DNA of 64,000 nt, taken from the NCBI RefSeq assembly GCF_036785885.1, contig NC_092316.1, forward strand, positions 51,717,001 to 51,781,000. Reading direction: 5' to 3'. How positions within the stretch are numbered: position 1 is the stretch's first letter; each line of letters opens with the position of its first letter. Below the pieces are notes generated by a model, which saw nothing but the letters and a program-made list of their open reading frames with translations, was not told the origin of the DNA and made no database searches. Source of the stretch: Coffea arabica. Its lineage: Eukaryota > Streptophyta > Magnoliopsida > Gentianales > Rubiaceae. The translations under genes and the position numbers were made by a program. Positions 34,752 through 45,797 of this stretch are shown here, piece by piece.

Positions 34752-35865
34752 CTAATAACCCTTGTAAATAGAGTAATTCTTGAGCACATGAGTTACGGTT
34801 TTATATGGACTAGTTGATGGCGCCAAACAAACAAGTAATGGCCTTAATTCTTCACCAACTCCGTCATCACGAGCACTTACTGATTCAAAATATTTGACCA
34901 TAGCAATTCCTAATTTATTTATATCATGAAACTCAAAATTTTCCGATATAACAAAATCAATTTCACTAACAGAAATTACAGAATAAGAGTTAAGAGAATG
35001 TTGGCTAGGGAATGGAGGGGATATCACCATATTTAGAGATTGTTCACTGGATTCATTCATTTGAGCAATTTGATATTGAAGTCTCATTTCTTGTACTTCA
35101 ACTCCCTTTTCAACTGCATTTTTAGATCCTTCTTCTCGAGACTTTTGCAGTTCCATATCACTTGTCAAGATAATTGCACTCTCATCTTCCTTAAAGTCGA
35201 TGATGGTCTGTAAGAGAAATTCTTCACAAATTGAAAAAAATCAATTTGCTCATTATAGATGCCAATTCACATCTTCCATCCTCCATCCCGTAATCATCAT
35301 TTGTGTCTCCTGTCAAAAATGATATATCATTTCTTCAATAGACATATCTGATATAGATAATGGTTGTTGACACATTCCATCATCAGTCCCTCTATTTCTC
35401 ATTTGTGTCTTCTGTTTAAATCGATATGTATTAGCAGTTAGTAATTTCATCATTTTTTCAAGAGACATATCTGACATGGATAATAATTCTTGAGACTCTT
35501 GCTGTTGATATTAATGTTGAAAATCAATTGGCTCTGTTGCATAATTAAAATTGGAGTTGTCCTACCATCCTTGATCATACCCATTTGAATCAGGGTCATA
35601 CCACGTTTGAGATTGGGGTGAAAAATCTTCAAATTTATTAATTGGGGTATTCAGGCAATCTTGAAATTCAAAGCACATAACGCTTGAATGATACGTGGCA
35701 TAAAAAATTTCACAAGTTGCAACAGTCATTTTTTCTATAAGAAAGTTAAGTGAATCTAAATGTTGATCATTAAAAAAGACACAAGTTTCACACCTCTCTT
35801 AGGAAAAAAATCCAGTCTATCATCAAAATATTGAGTGTTAGTAGCCATAACCTAGTAAAAAAATA
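34752..35865 (-). pseudogene. Gag-like remnant of a Tat/Athila-type element
   Basis: The minus strand keeps a 138-codon open frame (35168 to 34752) whose start is charged and helical (a MELQKSREEGSKNAVEKGVE-like segment). Upstream, to about 35865, the same region shows broken frames with a DxGYDQGWxDNSNF-like piece, Gln-rich segments and two related SMSDMSLEKMMKLL-like helices. This layout resembles the C-terminal part of Athila/Tat Gag. Stops and frameshifts break it throughout, so no product is expected. Confidence 0.5.
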
Positions 35866-35916
35866 AGAGAAAAAATAAGGTGAACTCAAAACGAAAGAAA
35901 TTAATCAAACACTAGT

Positions 35917-35938
35917 CCCCAACAATAACGCCAAAAAT
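35917..35938 (-). other. Worn primer-binding site of the LARD-type element
   Basis: Reads ATTTTTGGCGTTATTGTTGG on the minus strand, directly inside the right LTR. Confidence 0.5.
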
Positions 35939-36431
35939 TAACAGGTGCCAAGCCTGTACAATAATAAATACCTGCTTAAATAAAATATAAATTTTGTATA
36001 TAGTGATAAGTAGGGTCAAGTCTACAGGGACTGAAAAAATTTGTTTCTCCTTGAGTTCAACGTATGGGGGATTTTATAAAAATATAAAATAAATAATTAA
36101 CTAAATCAAAGCAACGCACAAAAATAAATATGAATAAATCAATAATAGATACAACTCTAGCAAAAAATGTAACTTTTCATACATGATCCATTCAACTGAT
36201 CATCGATACAAAGATAATTCAATTGTTCATTAATAGATTAATTATAGTTGTCATACACGCAATAAACAGCCAAATTTTTCTTACTTTTTCGATAGCCAAG
36301 GTACGACCATTAACTATTTTCCTAATCAAGAAATAACTCTAAATACGACCATAGGATTTAATTTCCCAATTGCATTAAGAATTAGAAAAGTCCAACCCTA
36401 ACCAACAAACACACTATGAGGGTTTTTTAAA

Positions 36432-39400
36432 GGAAAAATGCATTTTTCATCCCTAATGTTTAAGGTATTAACCAATTTCGTCCCTAAAGTTTCATGCAAA
36501 ACATATTTCATCCTTGTAATTTTATAATTTTGACTAATTTCATTCTTAAAGTTTCACACGAACACATTTCATCCTCATAGTTTAATAGATTTGGCTAATT
36601 GAGGACAATTGATGGATTGTCAAGGATTTTAAATAGAATATCGTCATTTGATCATTGTGAGGACTCGAAAATTTACTTATTTTAAATTTTTATTACTAGC
36701 TTATTTAAATATTTAATTGTCCGTTTACTCAGAATATTTTATTTCAACCTTTTTAGACCCAATTACATGAAACTATGATTTACTTATATTTTTAAAATGA
36801 CTCGTTTCAAAATTTAATTTTTGAAGACTCATTAAGTGAGAATAGTGAATAGGCGTTTGGAGACAATAAACGATTCGAGGATACAGTGAGTTTGGATAGT
36901 GAAGACTCATACATTAGTCTCAAAATAGTTATTTTTATGTTTAAGTACTCAAGTATTAGTTAGTAATACTATCGTTATAAGAATTTCTTGAAAATTCTAC
37001 TTTATCGTGCACAAATCGGAAGTACGCGTTTTCGTACGCTCGATTAATTGAAGGACTTTAGACCTTTATTTTTAGACTATTAAGATTGAATAATAATAGT
37101 ATGAATAGAAGTGCATTGGAAGTTTAGTGCACAAGTGAAACAAACTCGAGAGAAATCAAACGCGAACGCGAACTTTTGAGACACTTTTGGCCACACACTT
37201 AAGCTTCTCAAGAAAGCTTCATTTTCAGCAAACACACTCTCTCTCTTCACTCATAGCAGCCGGCCATCCAAGGGGGGAAGAAGAAACAAAACCCTCTTCA
37301 TTTCACCTCTCATTTCTTACTCAAATCTTCTCAAAATTTTCACACACTTTGCAAACCATTTGGAGATCAACTCAAGCTAGGAAAGGAGCTTCATTTGCAC
37401 GGTTTTCTTGAGTTTCAAAGGACCAAAAATTTTTGTTTTAGTCATCTAAGGAGGTAACAAATGATCAACCTCTTAAATCTTGGCTTATATAAGTTATATT
37501 GCACTTATAAGCTTATAGATGCATGTGGATAGCTCTATATTATTGGAAATCTTATGAGTGGGCTCTATGAAATCCCACAATGGACTTGATGAGCTGATTT
37601 GATAATATTGGGTGTTATTTATGTTGGATTAGTGCTTAATCTAGTGGATATAAGTTGTATTGTGGAAGAAAACTCAAAGGGAGTGAAATGAGAAAAAGGA
37701 ATGGTTCTGCCCCTGTTTTTCCGTGCCACTTTTGTGCAATTTTTGTGGTCCAATTGACTTGATTTTAATGTAAATGTGTAATATAGATTTTGTAGAAAAT
37801 TTTCTCAAAAAATTACTTGATTTGGTTGGGTAAAAGTTGAGATTTCGAAATTTCACCAAAACTGGAAAACGTGACCAGAGTCTCTCTGGCAGTGATTTTG
37901 TATTGACCATAACTTTTTGTTCCAAATTCAAAATCGAGTGCCGTTTGTGGCATTAGAAACTAGACACTTCCAGTTTTCTAACAGTATAAAATGCATCCCC
38001 TAATTCCACCTGAGTGAACTGTACCAATCGTTTGAAGATGCCTGTCTTGTTTCACAGATTTACTGGGGTGCATGTTATGAGCTGCAAGTTGATGCTCGAA
38101 TATGAGTTAGTTGTGGATATAATTTTAAAACGATTCCTTCTGTGAAATTGTAGCCTTATGAATGTAGTTTTCAACGCCATCAAACATGCTCAATTCCAAA
38201 TGAATTGAATGCCATATGAATTGAGTGAATTATGGCCGAATGTCAAACCTGCCTCGTTGCTTGAAAACTCTAAATTTAGGCTGGTCAATGACTAATCTTG
38301 ATTGGGAGTTGTTATTTCGAAACTCTTGGTGTTAATCACCTATTAAACACATTTTTTTGATCTCTCTTAGACATTGTCTTCATAAATGGACCATGTTTGA
38401 AAAGATTTCATTGGCCAAATGATTCAGAAAAGAAAAACAAAAATGCAAGGCAGATTTGCCTTAGGAAATCGTGGAATTTTAGCGACTTTGTTACCCAACT
38501 TTTCATGCCAAATTTTTCATAAAAATTGACAGAGGAATAGCCCTCATATGGTAGGGTAATACTACCAAATTTGATGCCCTTATAGGTCTATTTCGGTGTT
38601 CAACCAAAGTCTTAATGTTCCCATTTTAAATCTAGAAAACCCTTGTTTGGTGAGGAAATTTCAGTAACTTTGTCCCACTATATCTTGGTGCTCAAAACTC
38701 CGATTCTTGTTTCGCTTGTTGTTTTTTAAACTTTGATTGTAACTCTAATTGAGTTCCAAATTTCAGAGGCTAGTTCGCATTGTGTGAATTTTTCTGAATT
38801 TTCAAACTTTACCGAAAATCAACCCAAATCTGTTTTGGTATTCCAAAACAGCATACTGGACCCAAAATTTGAATGTCTTCCATTTAGAATCATGGAAAAG
38901 TGCCTTCTAAAAACTTTTAGTACTTTGGAAGTAGTTTCCAACAGTACCAAGTTTTCCAATTTTGAACTTACCAAGTGTGAATTACGATTTTTCAAAGATT
39001 GCATATCGAATCTGAAATTTTCAAAGTTAAAGGAAATTGAGTTTTTAGAACTCTCCATTTTTCCTTTGATACCACTTGACCGTTTTACACTCGATTTCAA
39101 AGATAAAAATCAGATTTCTCTTGTATTTTAAAACTCCATTTTTAAGTCTCGATTTACGAGTAATTAAGGTTCATTTTCGTGATATCTTCTTAGATTGTAC
39201 ATTAGTACAATCTTCTTTGATAATTAGGGATCTTAAGCGATAATGTGTAATAGTTTATTATTAATTGCTCAGGCACTCAAGAGAACTTTCAAGAGGATCC
39301 CACAGTGGACACCTGAACCCTCAAGTGTACTTTACTTCTTGAGTTACTTGGTGAGTGTCAAGTGCATGAATAGTTGAAATTATGGGAACGTGATACATGT

Positions 39401-40991
39401 TCAATTGTTATTGTCGATTGAAAATTTTGAAAATGGAGTCAAGTGTGTACTTTACTGCACTCATTTTCATTTGAAATGAATAACTTATGAATGACTTACT
39501 TGAAATGAAATGAATGATTGAATGTATTGATTGCTTGAATGACATGAAATAGTATGCTATGGCTGCGTACGTCGTGGAGTGAATCTTCTCGACTCACAAA
39601 TGTTATATGGGGAACGCCCAAACTCATAAGCCGACCTTGAGACTCGAGCCGATATGGGTTTAGTCGGAAACCTCAGTGAGCCATGAGAATAACATGATAA
39701 ACTTGATCTATTGGAGAGATCTGGCAAAACAAGTGGAACTTAGCTCCGGAGAGTTACTATATCCTTAAATTGTTTCTATTTATATTTCACTTGAATCGTT
39801 AGTTACTCGATTATTATCGTTTTTCTTGTGAATTGAAATTGTTATTTGGACAACATACTTGCATGTGTGTTTCTTGGCCTCACGAGTAATTGCTCACCCC
39901 ATAGATTTGTTTTCCTTAACAGAAATGGATGTGAAGTGAGACTCGAAGAAACCTTTCTGTTGTACTTTTGTGTTAAGGTTCCAAATATAATTGACTAGAC
40001 ATTGTGGCTATTGTATATTTTGGGAATTGATGTATTTTTTGGGAACCAAAGTAAGAATTGGATGATTGATATATTTTTGGAACTAGTGGTGTAAGTTTTA
40101 ATGTTATTTATGGAAGCGACTTATCTTTCTTACTTTGTCTTGTCGTGATAGCTAGTATTGTAATAAGCTTGAACAGGAGTTTTACCGAGTCCTGGCGAGA
40201 GTTGGGCAGGCATCCCGTGAATACCCTTTGGTTCGCCTTAGGGAGAAGTGGGGGCATCACAATCACAGCATGCCCATTAGTAAAAAAAAAACACTAGATT
40301 AACCAAAAGGTTAAAAATCTTTCCTTAATTCACTTTCTCATTTTAGAACTAAAAAAAAAACCTAAGAAATTTTTAGCCACCATTATTTTCATCTTAACAA
40401 ATCGAACAAGAAAATCAAAACACAAAGAAGTCGTGGAAAACAAACAGCCTCACTATAGCCAATTGGAAAAAAATGTCGAACAACCCCATTACAACTAATT
40501 GGAGAAAAATATTAATGTGAAAGAAAAAATTGTTTGGATTGTCATTTATTTGCAAAACTTTGTTTTGTTGCTGTGTATTTTACACCAACAGTTGCATCAT
40601 GTACATGTTTTTCAATCATCTATTAATCTTTCAATCTATTTGTTTTATCTCAAACACATCATATCATAATTTTAAAAAACAGAGAGATAGTCTCTTATCC
40701 AAAACACTTGTTATTTTTATAACTTAATCAATAACTGAATTAAGTATTAATAATACAATTACTAATAAGACATGTGATGATATTATGTACAAATTGGTTA
40801 ACAATCATTTAATTGTCCTCAATTGGTAGAAATTATGAAACTATGAGGATGAAATGTATTCTACAAAAACTTTGGGGACAAAATTGATCAAAATTATAAA
40901 ACTATAAAGATGAAATATGTTTGGAATGAAACTTCAGGGATGAAATTGGTTAACGCCTTAAACATTAGGGATGAAAAGTGCATTTTTTCTA
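36432..40991. mobile_element. Mutator-like MITE split by a solo LTR
   Basis: Long inverted ends containing TTTTCATCCCTAATGTTTAA run for about 65 bp on each side. The flank TTTTTTAAA (9 bp) occurs at 36423-36431 and 40992-41000. Without the solo LTR it is about 950 bp. Inside, sentences of the type TTTCATCCTCATAGTTT are repeated several times in tandem. Confidence 0.75.
36656..40261 (+). repeat. Solo LTR (3.6 kb) of a Tekay-like Gypsy family
   Basis: Begins TGTGAGGACTCG and ends CATCACA. The flanking 5-mers are ATCAT (36651-36655) and ATCAC (40262-40266), a target duplication with one mismatch. There is no primer-binding site, interior or second LTR, so unequal recombination between LTRs removed the rest. 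Its last 70 bp (GAGTCCTGGCGAGAG, GGTTCGCCTTAGGG) match the end of the 3091-bp LTRs at 6408-16016, and so do several blocks in its 3' half. Its 5' half does not align. Open frames around 38733-39131 occur on both strands and I regard them as chance. Confidence 0.8.
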
Positions 40992-41847
40992 TTTTTTAAA
41001 ATTAGATAATACGTTTCCCTAACATAGGACCAATCCCACTAGTCGCCACTGGCATTAACCAATCAAATAATTACGGATTTCACCGGTTAATTTGGTAGTA
41101 GATTATTAGGTTAATTCGGATATCAGACCATTGATATTCAAATAACAAAACAATCATAAGAAATTAAATCAGAAAATGCACGAATACCAATCAATAAAAG
41201 AAATAAATAAAAATAATTCGATCTCATAGATGTTTGGAACTGTGTCTTCAAGTTAACTCTTGACTAGAAAAGAAGATTTAGCTATGCATCCTCAAGGGAA
41301 ATCCGCAAGACTCTATTGACAACAATTGGGTATAATTTTTCCTCTAAAACTAATGAAAAGGCTAGGAGAAGAGCCAAAGCAAGTGATGGCTGTGTGTTGT
41401 ACTTCAAAGAGTCACACCCGAAATTGTAGCTGGCAGAACTATTAATCAAACGGTCTGTCTTTTGCTTTTTCTTTTTGTTTCCTATTTGATCTCTACGAGC
41501 AATAACACCGCATGTTTCCTAAATAGAAAAAGGTAACTACTAAGATAATATTCCAAGTTCCCTAATCCACTACTAGAACTAATAATGAAAATTAAAGTCT
41601 TTAAAATCTTCCTTCAAAAATTGCCCTGAGTTCGACTCGGACTTGGAAATCGGCCCCGAATGCATCACCATTAAAGTAACTCTTAGAATGCTGAAAAATT
41701 GCTTCTTTTCATCACGTCTAACATAATTCCCTACACTTAATACAATTAACCAAATATAAGTAGATCTATCAATAAAAATAATATTTGGCTAAAATTAAGA
41801 GAAAAATAATTATAAATTGAATAACAATTTTGCACCCTATCAGAAGG

Positions 41848-42037
41848 AGAATGTGTCACATAACTCAAGCATAATGTATCATAGTGATTTGATTACTATT
41901 TTTGAGAGATTTTATAGAAAAAATGTAATGTAATGACTTGATATATGTTAAATAAAAGCGCAATTCAAAAATGTATTTATAAAAAAAAAGTAAAAAATTT
42001 TTGAAAAAAATGGCAATTCAAACAAAGTTGCTAGGGA
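41848..42037. other. Short AT-rich spacer
   Basis: No feature was seen between the Gypsy element and the target duplication of the next MITE. Confidence 0.4.
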
Positions 42038-42046
42038 TATTTTCTA

Positions 42047-43359
42047 GGGCTAATTTCAGAAACCTTCTCTGAGATTTTTGACAATTTCACTCACCTCCCT
42101 TCAGTTTTGAATAATTACACTAACCTCCCTTCATGCAGTAAAATGACTGTAATATCCTTCACTTATAAATAATCCCTACAAAAAAATCCTAAAACTACAA
42201 TTAATCATTTATTCTAATGCAATGGCTGCCACACATAACAAACTTTTAAACTCTCTCTCTAAATCTCTCTCCTATCTTCTCTTTCTTGCATCTCGTAATC
42301 TACTCTTTTTCATAACCACCATTTACACAACCATCTAAATAGATACTTTCTCTTTTTTATTTTCCTTTTTTTTGTAAGTATTTTTGAATTGAAATTGCTA
42401 AACAAAAGTTACCAAAATAGATTTGTTGTCAAACTAAATGAAAATGAAAAGGATGGTGGTGATACAGAGTGCAGACAAGAAAATAAAAGTGATGGCTAAA
42501 AAAGGAACATGGATTGAGGAAGGTTACGCTTATGCTAATTGCGCAAAAAGAATTTTAGGATATAAAAATTGCAATGAGATTTGTCTAAAGGCATGGAACG
42601 TGATCTCCAGTGTTGCTTTTCATTACTCTGTGTTGGTATTTTTCATGGGTTAGATTATTTTAGCATCAACAAGATTGTAACCATTTGGATTGAGTTTGAA
42701 TAGTAACATTGGTCAATTCAAATGCTGAATTTAGGCAAAAAAAAATTTAAGCTAAAAATTAGGTTGAGTGCAAACTTCAAGTGCCATAGTTGATTTACAT
42801 AGGAAGTTTTGAGGTGGCAAAGGTGGGCTGTCAAAATTGTGAGAATAGAGGGATTAAATTTTCTTTTTTTTTTTATGATCCGAAACATGTCTTGACTTGA
42901 TCCACTTTGGACCCACTCGAGCCATTTTGGACCCGAGCCCACACACTAAATCGAGGAGATATACCGCGGCCCCACATGACGCACCCGAAGTAAGTCACGA
43001 GGGTTCAAATCCAGGATAAGATTTGAACCCAAAACCAAGCGAGTCCTAAGAGTTTGCTTACCACTAAACTACCCCCATGGGGGCTAGAAGGAATTAAGTT
43101 TAGGTGATTTATTGAATTCATTAGAGTGGTAGTTATGCCGTTTGCAATAGTTGCCACAGGGAAGAAATTCATGAGTCAGTTTTTCTCCCCTTCTAACTAA
43201 CAAAGGCGTATGTTAGGGTTTTTTAGGACAAATCTAACATATTGGGTCTATATTGTTATTGAAATCCTAGTGATAGAGGAGGTAGATGTAATTTTTTAAA
43301 CTAGAGGGGAGCTACCTACAATAATAAAAAATCTCAGAGGAGGTTTCTGAAATTATCCC
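42047..43359. mobile_element. Mutator-like MITE containing a SINE
   Basis: Inverted ends GGGCTAATTTCAGAAACC and the reverse complement of GGGATAATTTCAGAAACC have a perfect 9-bp target duplication TATTTTCTA at 42038-42046 and 43360-43368. Same family as 24342-25215. A 71-codon open frame at 42438-42653 has no recognised product. Confidence 0.82.
42864..43086 (-). mobile_element. tRNA-derived SINE
   Basis: On the minus strand it begins near 43086 with a tRNA-like head. Box A TAGTTTAGTGGTAAGC lies at 43056-43071 and box B GGTTCAAATC near 43020-43029. It ends in a poly-A tail (T run at 42864-42874). The flanks GGATTAAATTTT and GGAATTAAGTTT form an imperfect target duplication. It would be transcribed by RNA polymerase III and mobilised by a LINE in trans. 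Confidence 0.7.
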
Positions 43360-43510
43360 TATTTTCTATTCAACCAAACGTTTGTGCATTTACCTATAAG
43401 TCTCTAAAGTGGATGAAATTTCTCCTCGCAAGCCAAAGTTATTGAGCTACATGGAGAAACTACCCAACGTGCAATCAAAGTAGATCCTCAAAGTATGCAG
43501 ACAAGACAAG

Positions 43511-44746
43511 ATGCTCAGGCAACTAGCAAAGGATCGAGCCCAAAGGAGAAAAGACCTTGGATCCTTTTGTGAACAATTTGGGTTACCCAATTGTTACAAA
43601 AAACCTCACAAACGGCCCAAGCTTACAAAACATCTTGAAAAATCACCCATATACAAAAAGAAATATCAACCCAAACAACCTTTACCCATACAGTTTTCTC
43701 AAACCCCAAACTCTTCTCCAGTTTGCAACAAATGTCATAAACCCGGGCATATAGCTCGTTATTGTAAACTCAACCAAAGGATTAGTACCTTGGATTTAGA
43801 TGACCAGGTCAAAATCCAAATTTCAAACCTTCTAATCGATTCAGAAACTGATTCTGAAAGAGAAGAAGAAGATTATCTCAACCATTTGGAGGATGATATT
43901 TCAACATCTTCCTCCTCACAACCCATCAGTGATAAAGAAGAAGGAGGTCACACCATCAATGTTTTGACAAAAGATCAAAACCTTCTTCTTGACATCATTG
44001 AAGATACTCCTGAAATAGAGAAAAGACAACTCTATTTAGACAAATTCAAAGAATCCTTGAACCAAGCCACAAATTCTTCAAATCCTTTAGCTAGAGACCA
44101 TAGAATTCTCAAAACCTACAATCTTACAGAAATTCTTGATAGGTTTCCCTCCAAACCTGTTAAACCTTTAACTCTTTAACACCTCCAAACAGAGATTGAG
44201 CTAATTAAGGAAGAAATTAGGTCAATCAAAGCCAAACAAGACCTTAACAGCCTTGTTCTTCAAAACCAAACCCCAAGGGAACCTATCAACCAAGAGGATT
44301 CTAAGTTCCTAGAACAACTATCTAAGAAACCAAAGAAAGACAAGGATTATTTGGTCCAGATTCGATTGCTAATTAGCAATAATTATGTGATCGAAACTGA
44401 AGCTTTATTTGATACTGGAGCCGACCAAAATTGTATTCTTGAAAGCCTTATTCCACCTCAATTCTTTGAACAAAACAATTAAATTCTTAGAGGAGCTAAT
44501 GGATCTAAACTTGAAATTAATTTCAAGTTAACTAATGTCCAAATCCAGTTTTCCTCCCTATCCATTCAAAATACCTTTTTTTTAGCCAAAAAATTATCCA
44601 ATAATGTTATTCTTGGAATACTCTTCATTCGTAAACTTATGTCTTACCTTACTACAAACAAGGGCATAATACCCCAACTTCTTGATCCTAATGCCCTCCT
44701 ATCTTTTTCTAAAAAACTAACAGATTTTGTTTTGCAGGAAAAATGA
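43511..44746 (+). pseudogene. Pararetrovirus coat protein/protease frame with two internal stops
   Basis: One frame of 412 codons is broken by TAA at 44177-44179 and TAA at 44480-44482. The first part is basic, then has a CX2CX4HX4C knuckle (Cys72, Cys75, His80, Cys85 counted from 43511), as in the RNA-binding end of caulimovirid coat proteins, followed by an acidic Ser/Glu-rich stretch. After the first stop comes a retroviral-type aspartic protease with the catalytic core FDTGAD (near 44407-44424). The frame ends without a polymerase domain at TGA 44744-44746, which overlaps the next ATG by the string ATGA. The nonsense codons show it no longer makes the full product. Confidence 0.7.
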
Positions 44747-45114
44747 CAAACTCAGCACCAGTCAACGAATGGACACCTAGTTACCTTACTAATAATTCTA
44801 TTGCAAAAGAATATTATTTCTACAAACAACAATGCAGGGAAGACAGGATAAGATTCTACAATGTTGTATTCTACAACATTGAAACTGGACAAAGCATTCC
44901 TCCATATCTCCGATACCAACATGACAACATTGTGGCGAAACCAACAAACAATACAGTTCGCAGCTTCAAGGATCAAAGCTTCATGAGGCAAAGAAAAATT
45001 CAGAGACTTACTCTTCACAAACATTGGATCAAACATCAAGGAGGAATACAAGCTCCTGAGATTGACAAAATGATTCAGGAAACAAAACAAGAGATATCCA
45101 CAACAATCTGCTAA
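44743..45114 (+). CDS. Short pararetroviral ORF, unknown function
   Basis: An intact 123-codon frame starting inside the stop codon of the preceding frame (ATGA overlap), an arrangement that suits coupled translation. The product is basic and rich in Tyr, Gln and Lys, with no signal peptide or membrane span that I can see. Its place between the polyprotein and the promoter is where some caulimovirids, such as florendoviruses, carry a second ORF of unknown role. That assignment is by position only. Expression from this degraded locus is doubtful. Confidence 0.5.
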   Translation: MTNSAPVNEWTPSYLTNNSIAKEYYFYKQQCREDRIRFYNVVFYNIETGQSIPPYLRYQHDNIVAKPTNNTVRSFKDQSFMRQRKIQRLTLHKHWIKHQGGIQAPEIDKMIQETKQEISTTIC

Positions 45115-45173
45115 GAATACAAACATACAAGTTGGCTCAAACGGAACAAAATTCAGAGAAAAAAAATCATTTT

Positions 45174-45324
45174 ACTGTAGCACCGGAAGCACTATAGCAA
45201 TCGGCAAGTTACTGTACAAACACGGCAACAAAAGACAAACGTTACACTGTAGCGTACTGTAGCGACACTGTAGCAAATCACTGTAGCGGGTACTGTAGCA
45301 CTACGGAAAGTTTTGCTATAAATA
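45174..45324 (+). promoter_or_regulatory. Pararetroviral promoter: six ACTGTAGC repeats and a TATA box
   Basis: ACTGTAGC occurs at 45174, 45246, 45256, 45267, 45280 and 45292. The last five start 10, 11, 13 and 12 bp apart, close to one helical turn. TATAAATA follows at 45317-45324, 18 bp after the last copy. Near-copies (ACTATAGC, ACTGTAC) fill the gap between the first and second. I infer an enhancer next to a transcription start around 45350. Confidence 0.6.
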
Positions 45325-45492
45325 CCCCTCAAACCCAACACCTTTCACATACCATTTCTTCAAGACAACTTCTCTCTCTAGTTTGAAGAAACTCTCCTCC
45401 CTCTCTCTACAAACAAGTTCTTAGTTTTTATATTTTAGTTTTTAGGATCAAACAAAGGGGCTTGCACAAGCTTCATATCCTTGTAAGTTCTA

Positions 45493-45797
45493 GATGGGTA
45501 GAGGGTTTAACCCCTTAAACCAGGAACTTAAAGAATTAAGAGGAGGAAAGCATAAAAGTTAGGAAGTGGGTCGCAGTCGGACTGCCACTTAGTTAGTATA
45601 GGCGTTTGAACCAGTCATGTATGAATAGAATGTAAATAAAATGTAAGAACAAGTTAGGATGTTTAATTGGGAACCATTGGCTCCTCGGAGGCTTTCTTTT
45701 GTTTTCTCAAAAAACTTTGTCGGGATAAGACCTTCTTGGATACAACTGAGATTAGCTCCTGTGTCAAATAAAGCTTCTGTTTCTGCAATATAATTAT
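45493..45797 (-). repeat. Direct repeat of the pararetroviral unit, left copy
   Basis: More than 95% identical by eye to 47547-47850. It spans the protease core, the junction to non-coding sequence and the stretch that precedes the primer-binding site. It is not bounded by TG...CA, so it is not a normal LTR. Confidence 0.75.

Larger units (their letters stand above)
31388..41842 (-). mobile_element. Decayed LARD-type Gypsy element, 5' LTR broken by nested insertions
   Basis: The left LTR (31388-32712) and right LTR (35939-41842, which holds 4.5 kb of foreign DNA) flank 3.2 kb. The outer ends read TGACAGG and CCTATCA. The flanks AAAGG (31383-31387) and GAAGG (41843-41847) match at four of five positions. 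On the minus strand the sequence beside the right LTR is ATTTTTGGCGTTATTGTTGG, a worn version of the TTTTTGGCGCCGTTGCCGG site typical of the Tat/Athila branch. Purine-rich AAGTGTAAGGAGAAT adjoins the other LTR. No polymerase is present, only gag-like remnants and a purine tract. Confidence 0.75.
35939..41842 (-). repeat. 5' LTR of the LARD-type element, split
   Basis: The LTR sequence is 35939-36431 and 41001-41842. The two parts are separated by the Mutator-like MITE at 36432-40991, with 36423-36431 repeated at 40992-41000. The inner end has decayed from TG to TA at 35939. Confidence 0.75.
43400..45492 (+). mobile_element. Endogenous pararetrovirus (Caulimoviridae-like) segment, plus orientation
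   Basis: Contains in order the end of a coat-protein-like region with a zinc knuckle, an aspartic protease, a short overlapping frame, a promoter with repeats and a TATA box, and a leader. No reverse transcriptase or RNase H lies between protease and promoter. At 45493 the sequence switches to material oriented the other way. The exact left border with host DNA is not visible. Family placement rests on protein character and gene order; an LTR element with pararetrovirus-like genes is the alternative. Confidence 0.65.

Noticed and set aside
38733..39131. 132-codon open frame with a 93-codon frame on the other strand
   Set aside because: It lies within the solo LTR, is open in both directions through composition, and has no family resemblance.
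43019..43071. A functional tRNA gene
   Set aside because: Box A and box B are present, but the arms do not pair as a tRNA and a poly-A tail follows, so it is a SINE.
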